Positions 46,709-59,612 of a stretch of DNA of 64,000 nucleotides are shown here, piece by piece; position 1 is the first letter of the stretch; each line of letters starts with the position of its first letter. The position numbers were made by a program, and so were the translations under genes. The stretch comes from Zerene cesonia. Taxonomy: Eukaryota > Arthropoda > Insecta > Lepidoptera > Pieridae. Under the pieces are notes generated by a model, which did no database searches, had not been told where the DNA came from, and saw only the letters and a program-made list of their open reading frames with translations. Location: positions 248,001 to 312,000 of the forward strand of contig NC_052105.1 in NCBI RefSeq assembly GCF_012273895.1, given 5' to 3'.

Positions 46709-49200
46709 CACAGCTGTGATAGACGACTACTTTTCTAATATGTATTGTATCATGAACTGGTTTATTTGATTAGAGAGACTTTATCCTTGGTCACTTACAC
46801 TGGACATCGTAGCAATAAAAATTAACGAATAAAACAAATAGATCTAATGGATCTGGAAATTAGTTTTTTGGTAAATTTTGTATGCTGTATTCTTTCCTTC
46901 CAAAGATAATGGAATTCTCGGATTAAAATTAACTATCTACAGAATTAAGAGTTTTTTTTTGTATGTTTGTTTGTATTTCCCTTGACATGTTGATTGCTAT
47001 GAGGAACCAACCTCTTGAAATAAAGCGTATACACAAGATTTCCCCACTTAAAAGGAAAAGGGATTGCGATAAATACCAAAGAAATTTGATATCTGAATAA
47101 CACTTTCATCGTTACTTTATCATCTAAAATAAATAATTTTCTATCTCAGCTAAGACTTCATAAATGATTGCATTATTAAAGCTTGTATTAACTGAAGATA
47201 TACAAGCAATAAATATTGCATCAGCGAGACAAGGAATTAACGTAGATTGAGGAATAAATCCCTTGACACTGGTTGTAAATCCAACGATTGTGTATCGAGC
47301 TGATATAAAACTATTCATTCGTTAGTTCAACTTGTTTAGATTGTTGGCGGGTAAAGCGTGTGGAAATTCATGACATTACTATTCACATCCATATACTTAA
47401 TTTGACTTAGTTAATTAGTTGAAGTGAATATAGTTTAGGTAGGTGCTGTAATAATATTACAACACTCTAAAGAGCAGTCACAATATGTACAAAATATACA
47501 AACTGTGAGTCAGATATATCCAAATGTATTCAGAAAAGATTACGAAACACCTGATTTTAGCCGGTAATTGCTCATCCTTCATTATTAGTAACAAAGACAG
47601 CTCGCTGCGTCATCAGCGAGCATGTCGTAACTCCAGTAATCGTGTTTCAATGACCGCTATTTGCTGGAGCTATTGTGGCCGGGACAAAGGTAAATAACAA
47701 GAATTATCCCGCTTTTAGATTTTTTCCCATTGTAAAGGAAATTCGTTCTTGCTCCACAATGCTCTATTATTAAAAGCACTCCAGATTGACTTGACTTGGA
47801 GTTTTTAGAATAGGCACGGCATATCTACAAGAATAGTATCTGATGTTGGAGCTATTTAAATTTGATCTGGTTTGTTGGGCTCGCCATTATATCCAGGAAG
47901 AGTAGTGCTTTTATAGGATTTTATATACATATTTATGCCGTGGGCATGTTATCTTACCATTCGTTTAACAGAGAGGGGTTCAAATTTAATAACGGTCGCC
48001 TTGTTTTCATCTTTTTGAATAGAAATTTATTTTATAACTGGCATTTGAGGGTATGTCGGAAGTACTTTTGAAAAATAAGAAATTTTTATCAAAATTTTGT
48101 GATGTGTGGTCCTTCGATTAATTCACTTGCCAAATATATTGTAGACAGTAATAGATCACTTTTCCAAATCGCACTAAATTTTAGTATAAAAATGTGCAGA
48201 CGGAATATACAACATTTGAAAAGATATCAATGAGTGAGGGGTGATATATGTTTCAGATTTTATACTCAATTTTCTACTGATAAACTCACTTTTTCTTGTA
48301 ACATAAAGTTCTGAGAAAATTAACTCTTGTTTATATTTTATAAAGTGTATTTTCGCAATGCTTTTACCGGTAAATATATTTCTGATATTTTCAATCAAAA
48401 CAAATTTAGCGTTTCAAATCAACATAGTTTACTAAACAATTATTCAAACCGTCATCAACGCTTACTCAAACCTCCATTCAAAATCCGACCAAAATTACAG
48501 TAAATATTAGCATTTTCTAAAGTTTTAAAGTCCGTCTGTTTGACTTGAGGTACCTTAATTTATCACGGTGAGAAATTCTGCGGTAATTCTATAAGAAACT
48601 CGCTAACCAACTTTACCAATTACACCAACTCGATTTATATTACTAAACGATTTTTCCGCTTCTGTGTTAACAGTGTATTATCTAATAATTTATGTATTGT
48701 CTAAATATTTATACAATTGAATACGCAGCTTCAAGAACACAAAATTATTTGTAAACAATTTATGTTAGAAAATGTGTTCACAGCCAAAATGTTTAAAGAA
48801 AGTGTAAGGAAAGACTAGACGAAGATACGTATCGTCGGACCTTTCACTCTAACACGAAATAGGTATATTGGTTTATGAATATATTATTATTAATTACGAT
48901 TTAAACTAAACTATTTTTAAATTACTTTGAGTTAACTCTTTGTATACCTATAAAATTATCACATTCGTCATCTCTTTTATATATATGCTTTTATCGAATA
49001 TAATATATAATATTCTTTATTTTTAAAAATTAAAAGTCAACAACAAGACGTTTATAAAATGAAGCACCTATTACTATATGACTATTCGTCAATGAGTATA
49101 GCGTCGTGAACTATGTCACAACAAATGCTTGTTAAAAGATTTATCAAAGTACCGCCGGCTACCAACGTAGCTGGATAGAAAATTAAAACAAATGAGGTCG
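46709..49200. other. Non-coding AT-rich DNA
   Basis: No repeat family or credible frame recognised. Confidence 0.55.
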
Positions 49201-49215
49201 GGTTGCTAAGCAACC
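49201..49215. promoter_or_regulatory. Perfect X-box-like palindrome (possible RFX site)
   Basis: GGTTGCTAAGCAACC is a 15-base palindrome close to the RFX-factor X-box consensus. The following 250 bases are less AT-rich than the surroundings, so this could be a promoter or enhancer. Motif match only. Confidence 0.35.
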
Positions 49216-49647
49216 GTTAATCTAGCCAAATCCAGTGGGCCCTCCGTCCGAGCACTCGGTAATTGCGTTGCTGTCCGTTTGTACGTTTAACAAGGCGCGT
49301 TTCACTGAATTTTTCATTCAAAGACGTTCGCGTGACAACAGTACAGACACTCAGAGTAATGAAAGTTGTACTAATTTTGTACACTTCTTGAGTAAACGTC
49401 ACCTTGTTTTCTTGTGTACTGCGGATTGTGGATTTAACCGGGTTTGTTTCAAATGAAGCGCCTTACGAATTGAAACAACTTCGGATATACGAGAATCACT
49501 TACTGAATTTTTACTAAAGATTTTCGTATTGAAATAAATCTATTGAACTGATTTTGTTCACTCGGTGTCAGGATAGATAATGGTCTGGAAAAATATATCT
49601 TATACTATTTTTACCTTGGTTTCAGGTGCCAAGGCCAGAAACCTACA

Positions 49648-49745
49648 ATTAATATTATAAATGCAAAAGTAACCCTATCTGCCTTTCTGTTTGCCTGTCT
49701 ATCTGTCTCTTCTTCACGCCTACGATATTCGATAGATAGTGGATT
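49648..49745 (+). repeat. 5' fragment of the 34374-type Helitron
   Basis: TTAATATTATAAATGCAAAA, then CTGTCTATCTGTCT and CTTCACGCCTACG. The remainder is lost. Confidence 0.55.
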
Positions 49746-51288
49746 ACACCGGTTTACTTTAATTCACATATATATAAAGTTCAAGTGCAAGCCAGGACAA
49801 ATGAGAACTTCATTTAAATTCTGATGAGTGAATAACAAAATTAAAGTGTTACAATACAATGTCCATAACATTGAGATTCATTATTTTCATTACTCGACCT
49901 AAACGACTAAATAGATAAAGATTAGCATAAACCAATGGAGCTAGTGCTAAGGTCAAGCAAGCAAAAGCATAAATTTTGTATAGGTACTTAAAACCATAAC
50001 ATTTTCGTATAATTTTGTATTTGTGTATTCTATATAAATTTACATTTATTCACTTTAAAGACATTCAAAGTTTGAATAAAAGGGAAACTTCGAGAACGCA
50101 TTAAATAAGGGAAATGAAATGTATTTATTATTTTAATTTCAGACCGAAGCATCTTTACAAAGAGGAAATACAAATTGAATTTTATTTTGGACTGTTCTTG
50201 TGTTATTTAATTTCAATCTTAGCCATGAGTTTAAGTTAGGGAAAACATTTAAAAATTAAAAGGTTTTTAACGGATTTATAAGAACATTACATGCTTATTA
50301 AAGAAAGTTAAATATTGAGTCACTTACTTTTTTATTTTTATGAAATGTACCTACGAGGAGCCGAATGTCATTAAGACAATAAAACTGATGTTGACTGTGA
50401 CTATGACTGTTTACGCTGGGCTGGACGCGTTGCATGTATAGGTGATGACAGGGCTTCTCTGCGATTGCTCGATGGTAAACCAGATGGGCATAGAAATCGA
50501 GACAGAACGAAGGTCCGATAGATGGATGTCGTCGAACAGGACTTTTTCACACAAATGGTTTTGATTGGTGTTTATAATATTATAATCTTTATAATATAAT
50601 AAGATAATCGACTTTATCTTCAGTACATTCACACTTCAAAACTGCAAATCGAAGTCAGAACTTTGATTAAATTCACACTCGCCTAAAAATAAATCCCTTA
50701 AAATGTTCGCTCGCTTCGCAAACATCTGAAATAAAATATATACCCTCATATGTATCAAATCCCACACGACCAGTAGATAAAATAATATTTAAATAAAGCA
50801 ATTTTCTTTTGCAACAATAACTCTTCCACCGCATCTGCAGACCGTAGTGCATCTAACATTGCTAATAAATTCTGGATCGCGAAACCACTGAATTTAAGAT
50901 GTACTAGAATATTTTATGGTGTAGGATACTATAACTCTGGGATCTGTGGAACCAATTTGGTAGCGAGCGATACCGCCAAACATTATAGATATGACGTATT
51001 GCATGTATATTTTGTTGTGACGTCACGATTCTATCTAAATGTTTATGCAGTTTTCTCAAATACAATGTGTAAATAATATAATATAATTTTTTAAGTTTAT
51101 TTCTAATTTTATGAATACACAAGTTTTTCGCTCCAATTCACTCGTGATACATATATAGCCTATGTCACTCAGTGTAATTGCAGCTTTCTTATATAGCTTA
51201 TAATACTGAAATAATTTTTGAAATCGGTCCAGCCGTTCACGCGTTATGGCGTGACCAAGAATGTAGGGAATCATTTTTATATATATAC
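49746..51288. other. Non-coding DNA
   Basis: No supported feature. 50400-50530 is slightly GC-richer, without a recognised frame. Confidence 0.5.
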
Positions 51289-51415
51289 TAGCTGCACGGT
51301 CATCGCTTGATGGTAAGCGACCAGCATTGCCCGTTTTCACTGCGCATTTGCAGAGGTAGGGCATCTGGAAATGCATTGTCCCCATCGGAAAGCCCGAAGA
51401 AAATGATGAGGCCAT
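51289..51415 (-). repeat. Diverged 46370-family SINE fragment, minus orientation
   Basis: CATCGCTTGATGGTAAGCGA and GCATTTGCAGAGGTAGGGCA match the family in reverse orientation. Confidence 0.55.
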
Positions 51416-51475
51416 GCTTTAATATTATTAAGAAGACAACGTAACAAAAGTACATACGTATACGTATGTATCACA

Positions 51476-51674
51476 TCCTACTAATATTATAAATGCGATA
51501 GTTTGTAAGGATGTGTGTGTGTTTGGTGCTCTTTCACACAAAAACTACTCATCGATTGCAATGAAATTTGGTACGTAGACAGCAGGACAACTGGAATAAT
51601 ATTTAGGCAATTTTTTATCCCGATATACCTACGGGATACGGACTTACGCGGGTGAAACCGCGGGGCGCAGCTAG
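51476..51674 (+). mobile_element. Helitron-like element, same family, intact ends
   Basis: A|TCCTACTAATATTATAAA to GCGCAGCTAG|T with the GCGGGTGAAACCGC hairpin. Nearly collinear with 26704-26902. Confidence 0.87.
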
Positions 51675-53097
51675 TATATGATAAATCGATTTAAGTTCAT
51701 TGGGATTTTTACTTGTTCAGTTTAGTTAAAATAACGTGTAAATGACATAAAAGAACTAAGAAATTTAATTTCCTGGCTCTATATTTTCTCTCATAATACT
51801 CTCATACTTTTACATTCACAATACTACAAGTAGGTCGGATGTTTTTCTCATATAATCTTTCTCTCTTTATACGTCATCCGTAAGAAAGAAGTAAGACGCG
51901 GTCTATCAGTTATTTAATTGGCAATAAGAAAAAGTACAATTTCTACCTTTAATTTTATATTGAAAAATATAGTTAAAAATCTCACAGTTGTTTATGTACT
52001 AAATAACAACAAAGATAAATGTTTAGAATTCATTTCAATGCGTTTGCATATATCTCCCGACATTAAATTATGTTTCCTTCTGTGGAAAATATAATAAACT
52101 TTATCAATGTCGCCATTTCTCGCCACACTATTTATAACTTGTTCTCCCGGAGCTATACAGGGTGTTGTTAAATGTATTCTTTCATTTTTATTTAAACAAA
52201 TACACAAACCGTTCTTCAGTAAAAATAGATCGGAAATATTAAAACAGTCGATGCAATTATTAAAATCAATTGTGTTTATATTATATTATTTATATTTTCT
52301 AAATATTGTTAAAATAAACATATATTGTTTAAGTAAATACAATAAGTAATCTAGTATATAGTAATCGAAGGTTCAAATTATAACAATTGTGGTTTTCATT
52401 TTATAATATTCGTGCTTAGTGTCAAGGTTCAACCATATAAAAATATTTAAGAGAAAAAAACGAAGATACGCTAACTTCTTACATTTTTATCGCAACGTTC
52501 ATAACAGGATCGTAGTAGATTGAACTTTTGAGCATAACATTTTGAGAGGAGTCATCAACTTCACTTTATCCACACAATTTACACAGCATCTTACATAATA
52601 GATCTGTAAATCCAATGAGATAATTTATACAAGCACAACCTCTTTTTTGTTCACTGTTTGTCAAGTATTTAGTTCTAGTATATCTTGTTATAATCTTATG
52701 TTCATCACCAATTGTTTTATATTTTGTATGAAAACAAAGTATGAACTCAATAAAATATAAAATTTATTTAAATTAAAAACACATTTATGAATGTTCTTAT
52801 GCTTTAAAAGTTGTAAAGATGTTAATATTATTCGTAAGAATTTTGTCAATTGTAACGCGTGTTGATGGACGTTATAAGTGAATAATAATTTTTAACCTAA
52901 AAAACAGAAGCCTTCGAATTGCTGGAACGGATGACATGGCACCATCTTTCAAATAAAAAAAGAATTATGAAAAACGGTCCAACCAGTATATATGTATGTA
53001 CAACCAGTAAAAGTTATGAGGTAAAAAAAATAATACAGTCAGATTGCTATCCTTTTCCTTTTTTTGAAGTCGGTTGAATTGGATGTTATCATAATAA
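51675..53097. other. Non-coding AT-rich DNA
   Basis: Nothing recognised except the GAAGTCGGTT repeat hint at 53066. Confidence 0.5.
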
Positions 53098-53290
53098 TCA
53101 CATCACATCACACCAATATCACAAATGTGAAAGTTCATTTGTTTGGATGTTTGGCCGTCAAACACGCTGAAAATACTGAACGGATTTTGATGAAATTTAC
53201 AGACAGGGTATGAGCTGAATTGGATGATAGGAAACTTTTTATCCCGATTAAATGCTCCCTTAGGATAAAACAGGAGTCTTGATATGTAGA
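53098..53290 (+). mobile_element. Helitron-like element, second subfamily, 3' truncated
   Basis: TCACATCACATCACACCAAT head, CACGCTGAAAATACTGAACG body. It stops after AAACAGGAGTCTTGATATG without CTAG. Confidence 0.65.
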
Positions 53291-53788
53291 TAAGTAAATA
53301 AATAAAAACTGGTCTGGATTTGAAACGATTCAGCTATAAACGCTAATGAGGTACTGACGGCTCGAAGGCGCAACAAACAGAAAATATCCTTATCTAGTTG
53401 AGCCATAATTATGTTGATGCTCTCAAGATTCCAATTTGAGATATTTGCCCGAATTGAGTGGAGTGATTTCGTTTGATTCCTCTTAGTGTCTTTCTGTCTG
53501 TCTGTCTAGCTGTGATTTGTTTTAGTCAATCTGATGTATCGGAATTATGTCATGATAATTACTAATTAACCTCTAAAATGTTATCAGTTTGGTGGAGTGT
53601 ATAACTCTTTTAACTCAATAACAACATATCATACTGTTAACTCCATCTATTTAATATGAGTATAAACTTATGCCTTCAGCTTTTACTATAAGATAATACA
53701 AGTTAGTCTGCGTCAAAACCGCCAGCGAGTTTTATTAGAGTGTAGTTATTTTAAGTCTGTTTTAAAATAAATCAAGAAAAAACAGTTC

Positions 53789-54030
53789 TCTATGTATATT
53801 AATAACATAAAGCTGAAGAGTTTGTTTGACTTTTAAACGCACTTTTTTTATTTTTATTTATTCGGTTCACAAAATGGAATTGACACAAATAGAACTGAAA
53901 AACGTATAGAAAAATTATTTTTATCTCAGGAACTTATCTCGCACTTATCTCAGGAACTACTGGATCAATTAAAAAAATTATTTCACCGTTGTGCTATATG
54001 CTTTTATGTATTAGGTCGGACCGCTTGTAT
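53789..54030 (+). mobile_element. Helitron-like element (GAGTTTGTTTG subfamily), rearranged
   Basis: Head TCTATGTATATTAATAACAT and GAAGAGTTTGTTTG. An AT-rich insert follows, then ACTTATCTC (twice) beside TCAGGAACTACTGGATC. It ends near GGTCGGACCGCTTGTATT without CTAG. Confidence 0.55.
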
Positions 54031-54246
54031 TTAAGGTAGAATAAGAAAAATGAGATTATAATACTTTATAAATATCGTCAGTGACCTTTTGGCGTATCCT
54101 GAAATATAATGGAATTATATCCATCGCCTTATGATGAAATATCCCACAATCCATATCGATTCGTCTCTTCGGAGAAGCTTAACAGACACGTGTAACTCAA
54201 ACATCTATCTATTACACCTGATTTATTTTAAAAGTACTTTCTTCAC

Positions 54247-54490
54247 TTTAATTTTTAGTTTTATAGCATTGAAATGCTTTATAAATGAGAGATTTTGAAA
54301 GAATAGAAAAAAAATGATCACGAGGCGGGATTCGAACCCGCCTTTCTTGCCCCTTAGGCACATAAAACCGAAAGAGTAGAAGAAGTTCGATTACTGTGGC
54401 GGGATCACGGGTGGCCGTGAGGCTAGGCGTTGCTACGGTTAGGCAAGATACGCGGGTTCGAATCCCGCCCCGTGATCAATTTTTTCCTAT
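54247..54490 (+). mobile_element. Mirrored (inverted-repeat) tRNA-like element
   Basis: The right half (54403-54477) folds like a tRNA: GATCACGG pairs with CCGTGATC as an 8-base acceptor stem, TGGCCGTGAGGCTAGGC resembles a type II (Ser/Leu) D-arm, and GCGGGTTCGAATCCCGC is a perfect T-arm. Position 33 is C instead of T, so it is not a working tRNA. The left half repeats the T-arm and tail in reverse (54247-54342). A linker with CACATAAAACCGAAAGAG joins them. Confidence 0.7.
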
Positions 54491-54556
54491 TCCAATTTAT
54501 GACACTAGGAATCGGTCGTTTTCGTAATAAAATTTGAAGGTTCTAGTGATTCGAGA

Positions 54557-54769
54557 CTGACGCCTCCTTGGTACAGTGGTAAACGCGTGAGCTTAGAACC
54601 GAGGGGTCCTGGGTTCGATTCCCGGTGGGGACAATAAAAAAAAAAATGTCTCGGTCTGGCAGGACACAGAAGGCTGATCACCTACTTGTCCATAAAGAAA
54701 ATCGATCAGTGAAACAGATGTATATCATCTGCCCCATACCCCAGTAGGAGACACGGGATTTCACTTTTT
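54557..54769 (+). mobile_element. tRNA-derived SINE with perfect 13-base target-site duplication
   Basis: The head is tRNA-like, with A-box-like TTGGTACAGTGGTAAACGC and B-box-like GGTTCGATTCC. An internal A-run follows, then a body with CTGATCACCTACTTGTCC and CCCCATACCCCAGTAGGAG, and a short T-rich end. TAGTGATTCGAGA flanks it at 54544-54556 and 54770-54782. It inserted just downstream of a tRNA-like inverted-repeat element. Confidence 0.85.
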
Positions 54770-54782
54770 TAGTGATTCGAGA

Positions 54783-55698
54783 GTTTTTGTTATAGAAATC
54801 TAACAGTCTAAAGTACATTTCCATAAAAAGGTAGCAATACAAAGTGTATTATAAATATGATATATAACTAAAACACCGTAATACATAGCCCTGTTCGACT
54901 CAAAGCTAGACTTATCGTAAGGATGCCGTAATACTTTGATATATCTTTCACCTACTTCGCTGGAACGTGTTTTGATTCACAACAACTTGAGGAAATATTG
55001 CTGTAGTTTAATAAATACTTGTTACATCTCGTTTTTAAACTTTTCAAATAACATTTGATAGAAGTAATTCGGTACTTTAGTTGTATATAGATTGCGTGTA
55101 TTGCATTTATTTCGCATGTTACAGAGATATTTATTGTTAGTTTCTGTTCGAGGTAACATTACGTCAAATAGAATTTTTGGATCTTTAATTTTTCATTTAG
55201 AATTGAAAGACTTAAATGAGTTAAGCTCATGTATACCTCAAATATATTCCACTCTTTCAGTTTTTATACCGTTTTACGCATAAACAGCTATTAACACAAT
55301 GAACAACTATCTCAACCAATACTTAGCATGTGCTTTGTGTGATTTGTTTGCGGTATTTAGTTTTCATAAGGTAGACATATATATATATATATATACATAT
55401 TTTTTTTTTTAATCATTCAAAAGGTATGTTCTATCAGCGTATAAAAGAGTAGTATAAAGAGTATAGTAGTAGTAGAGATATTTAAAAAAAAAAAGCGGCA
55501 GCGATAGGTAGATATTGCATTAGCACGCACAAATTGTTGACGACAAACTAAGGCCATTGTTGCAGTTTGATTTAGTCGCTATCTCTTTTTATCATTACGT
55601 TCCGCATCATCTATCTCTGTCGTAATTTAAATTACTGTATACCTTTATATTATTATTTATAGTAACAACGCAACGATGTCCGAACGCCATTCTGTATA
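54783..55698. other. Non-coding AT-rich DNA
   Basis: A short (TA)n run at about 55377-55395 followed by a T-run; nothing else recognised. Confidence 0.55.
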
Positions 55699-55886
55699 TC
55701 TTCTATATATATAAAATTCTCGTGTCACAGTTTTCGTTGCCATACTCCTCCGAAACGGCTTGACCGATTCCTCTGAAATTTGGTAAGCATATTGGGTAGG
55801 TCTGAGAATCGGCCAACATCTATTTTTTATCCCGATATTCCTACGGGATACGGACTTACGCGGGTGAAACCGCGGGGCGCAGCTAG
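55699..55886 (+). mobile_element. Helitron-like element with a different 5' half
   Basis: The 3' 80 bases are those of the 26704 family, with hairpin and CTAG|T. The 5' half (A|TCTTCTATATATATAAAAT, CTCCGAAACGGCTTGACC) is different, as expected of Helitron 5' end swapping. Confidence 0.8.
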
Positions 55887-56155
55887 TTTATTTATAATAT
55901 CATCAAAATACCTCGAATTATTTCAAATGAAATGCGGTTTATAATTCGTTACCATTGAAATAAGCGATACTACACTTTATCTCAGAATTCCCACACCCGA
56001 TAAAGCGATATAGCGAGATGTGATTAAATGAATATTTCAAAGCGATCGTGCGGCTACTTGCACTTGCATATCCTTTTCTTCATCCTTTGCAATGCAATTC
56101 TTTATGTCCGTCAATCGTTTTCTCATCCTTTCAAGTGGGTAACACAATCTTAGAG

Positions 56156-56408
56156 TATGTAGTTGTCGAGCACGCTTCGGCACGAATTGGGCCAGCTCGC
56201 ACCGGGGAAGTATCACACCCCCACAGAAAACCGGCGTGAAATAGCATACTGCTGTGTTTCGTTCGGTGAGTTGGGGAGAAGGAGGCCCATATCCTCTTCC
56301 TTACCCTTCATAGTCCTTTCCTTTATGCCTCTCGTCAAAAGTCGTTTATGAGTCCCTTACCTCTGTATATGTTCATGAGCGGTGATCGCTGACCATCAGG
56401 CGACCAGT
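56156..56408 (+). mobile_element. SINE-like element (same family as 46370-46708), 3' degraded
   Basis: Same 5' half, with GTCGAGCACGCTTCGGCACG and the TTTCGTTCGGTGAG motif. The 3' half is eroded and stops near ACCATCAGGCGACCA, lacking the poly(A) tail. Confidence 0.8.
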
Positions 56409-57390
56409 TTCAGGCATCTGGTTTCGCCCGCATAGGAACAGGTAGACAGACCCGGATTTTTCCCCGCACGGCTACCGTTCCCGTAATATTTCCAGGATTA
56501 AAACTAGCCTTTATCCTTTCTCGGATCTCAAACGACCTCTGTTCCAAATTTCATCCAATTTAGTTCAGCCTTTCTTGAGTTATATATTTATAACTCAAAA
56601 AAGGCAGCATACACTATTGTGTAACTAACAGGACTCTCTTTTATATGCATGTAGGTCATTAATTGATATTGAGAGAGAGAACTTGGTACAATATTACTTC
56701 TCTTCCTTCATTATGCTGGTAACACGATAACATTGATACGGATATGGTTTAATAGGGTGGGGTTCGAATTAAGTTATTGATATTATTTTACGTCCGATCA
56801 AACGGTTGTAACAACGTGTATGATATACTAGCATAATAATTTATTACAATATAATCCTTTTTTTAATAAAGAAAAAGCGTACTAAATATAAACCTCAAAA
56901 ATTTCTGTTATAATATCAAAAGCATTATACCTAATCATACGCTACAATAAATATTAAAAGGGACCTTTTAAGTCACGTAACAGATCGAATTAAATACATT
57001 TGAGAGCTAAATAATGTATTACATACATTATAATACTATAATAATGTGTTAATATTTACTCATAAAGAATAATATGTTTACCTATCCTAAAGTTGCTTTA
57101 AAAAATAACGATTTCTAATAATTTGATTATAATATCGCCAACACACCACAACCACGCAACCGCTTAAAGCGTTTAGAAAGTAAAAGAATTCCTGATTTCA
57201 ATTAGAATGCGGGTCGCCGCTTTTCTTTCAGTATTTGTTTGTTGTACGCACCTGAAAAAGGTGGCACTGGCATTCGCGACCCTCGCAATAAAAGCAATGT
57301 AATGCGCAATCGCTTGCTTCATACAAGGTGATGCATATACATTACATGCAGTGTATAGGAAACTGCGATTGTATCGTTTAAGTCAACAGT
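56409..57390. other. Non-coding DNA
   Basis: A degraded CCCGCACGGCTACCGTTCCCG patch at about 56465-56485 looks like retroelement debris; no gene. Confidence 0.45.
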
Positions 57391-57721
57391 ACCTGGATGA
57401 CCGAGCTTTGCTCGGTATTTTTTTTTTTTTGTTTTAACTTTAATTATTCGCCAAAAAATTGTAGTAATAATAGATGTCAGGAAGAGTCCTAATAAATTGG
57501 GACTACTCAAACGCCTCCTATTTGTTAAAAAAGTAATAAGTTTAAGTCGATAAAACACGAATATGACATTTTCTAAAAAAGATTCCTAGCTAGATCGATT
57601 TATCGCCCCCGAAACCCCTTATATACTAAATTTCATGAAAATCGTTGGAGCCGATTCCAAGATTCCAATTATACATATATATAAATATATATACAAGAAT
57701 TGCTCGTTTAAAGATATAAGA
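57391..57721 (-). mobile_element. Chimeric Helitron-like element (TCTTATACC family), 3' half replaced
   Basis: 57545-57721 is the family's 5' half in reverse. The usual 3' half with GCGGTTTCAACCGC is missing. Instead there is unrelated sequence and a strong hairpin, ACCGAGCTTTGCTCGGT, at 57399-57415 followed by a T-run. Confidence 0.65.
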
Positions 57722-59415
57722 CATAGCTAGACATCTGAGCGTTGTCAAATATGCTTCCCCTCTTTTACATGTTAATAAACACAAACCAGTAACCAAATAG
57801 AAACACCATATCGCTTTCAAGTGGACGATATGATAAAATAAATAAATAAAAGTCCAACTTGCCAGCGAAGATAAACTTGAAATTGGCCCATCATACACTT
57901 CGCGGAATATTCACAAACTGTTTGCTCATTTCACACGCACAGCCAACGTTAACTTTTATCTTCATTTACTCAGTGATTCGATAATTTACTGGGGTAAGGA
58001 TTTTATGGTCGTGTTGTTTGATAGTTTTTGTGTGTTTGCGTAGTTCGTTCGGTTTAATTTTCATGTCCCAACGTAGCTCGTGTGTTTCCTGATTCAAGGG
58101 TGTGTAAAGTTATGAATATTTTTGGAATGTATTGAAAATTAATTGATAAAGACTAGTCGAAATAAAAAAGTTTAGAATGTATAGTTATTTTTATTTTACC
58201 CAAGTGTAGGTACGTATTACACCACATTGTATTTTTCAGTAACTGGGATTAATCTCACATAGTGAAAATTGTTTAGGTATCATAATGAATTTATTTCAAT
58301 ATTGCCTGAGTAACTTCGTATGAGACATCACGTAATGTACTTTGTACAGAGTGTATATAGATGAAACAAAATTCTATAAAAAAAAAATGAAAAATACATA
58401 CAAAAAGTATTCGTCCATCCGAATTAAAATTTCAAAACACGTTTGTTTGAAAAAGAGGGAAACCGCAAAGCGTTTTAACAAAACGAAATATAAATAAAGC
58501 GGCGAAGTAAAAAGTCAACGCATGTCCACGAGGTGTATCACACGGTAGATGTTGGCGGGAATTTAATGGTTAACTTGGATATGGATCCTATTGTTTTGTG
58601 AACAATATATTAGTAATAAGACGTAATTTTAAGGCTGTTTATTAATGCCAGAACGTGGTGTTAATGAAAAAAAGCACGAGAATCGATAGAATACGCTATA
58701 TTTTAAATGTAACTGATACAGAATATCTTATGTTCCATGCAGAGTGATAATAAACATTACTGAATAATTGAATAAACTCTATACCTATATAATGTGAAAA
58801 TTATGTTAAAATCATTTTATTAAAATTTTGTTCAAACATGTAAAAATGTTACTGATTTTGGTTGAAATTGGGTGTCTAGCTAATTTAAATGCATAAGATC
58901 ATTTCAAATTTAAACTAGGTACAACGAGCTGAAATGATAAATTAAATCTATTCCCTTGACTACATCGTGTCCTGTGCCCAATTTCATACAGATCCAATCA
59001 GCTGCTTTTATATGAAAGAGTAACAAACATTCATCAATCTTTGCTCACAGACTTTCATTTAGAATAGCCAGTTAATAGAAATGAATCTTGTTACACTTAC
59101 AATAAAGTCTTGTTCACACTTCGTCGTTATTTTAATGCACTTAACTGGTATGAATTCTTGTTTATTTGAAGCATTTCCAACAAATTAAATGCTTCGCCCG
59201 TTGTGTTTATTACGACATTAGAAATTATATTTACGCGGGCCGTAATGCGCTGAGAATTAAGTTAACTTCATGCCGATTTATTTTATTCATCTCGTTTTAG
59301 AACCCGTGTGTTATAATATACAGGATAGACTTTATTTCAATGAAATATTATAACATTGTAAAATAATTTACCGCCTTTGGTATCTATACAAAGAAAAGGC
59401 CGCGAATGTTAAGCA
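57722..59415. other. Non-coding AT-rich DNA
   Basis: No repeat copy or credible exon recognised. Confidence 0.55.
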
Positions 59416-59612
59416 ATTTTTTTTTATGTCACATTCGGCAATGGAGCTGGTGGGACGCCTGATGGTAAGCGCTACCACCGCCCATGAACATTTGGAGAGG
59501 CATATGGTCCATTGCAGGCCTTACGCCCCTACAAATGGATTGCTGACTTCAAATTGGGAAGGGAAAGACTGAGGAAGGAAAAGACTGAGAAGGGTTAGGA
59601 AAAGGACATGGG
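59416..59612 (-). mobile_element. SINE-like element (46370 family), minus orientation, 5' truncated
   Basis: T-run at 59417-59425, then CGGCAATGGAGCTGGTGGGA and CGCCTGATGGTAAGCGCTAC. It ends before the family's 5' head. Confidence 0.8.

Noticed and set aside
46401..46769. 122-codon plus-strand frame
   Set aside because: It lies in a SINE-like element with several other copies in the window and no codon bias of a gene.
54557..54632. Functional tRNA gene
   Set aside because: The tRNA-like head is followed by a SINE body and flanked by a target duplication, so it is a SINE.
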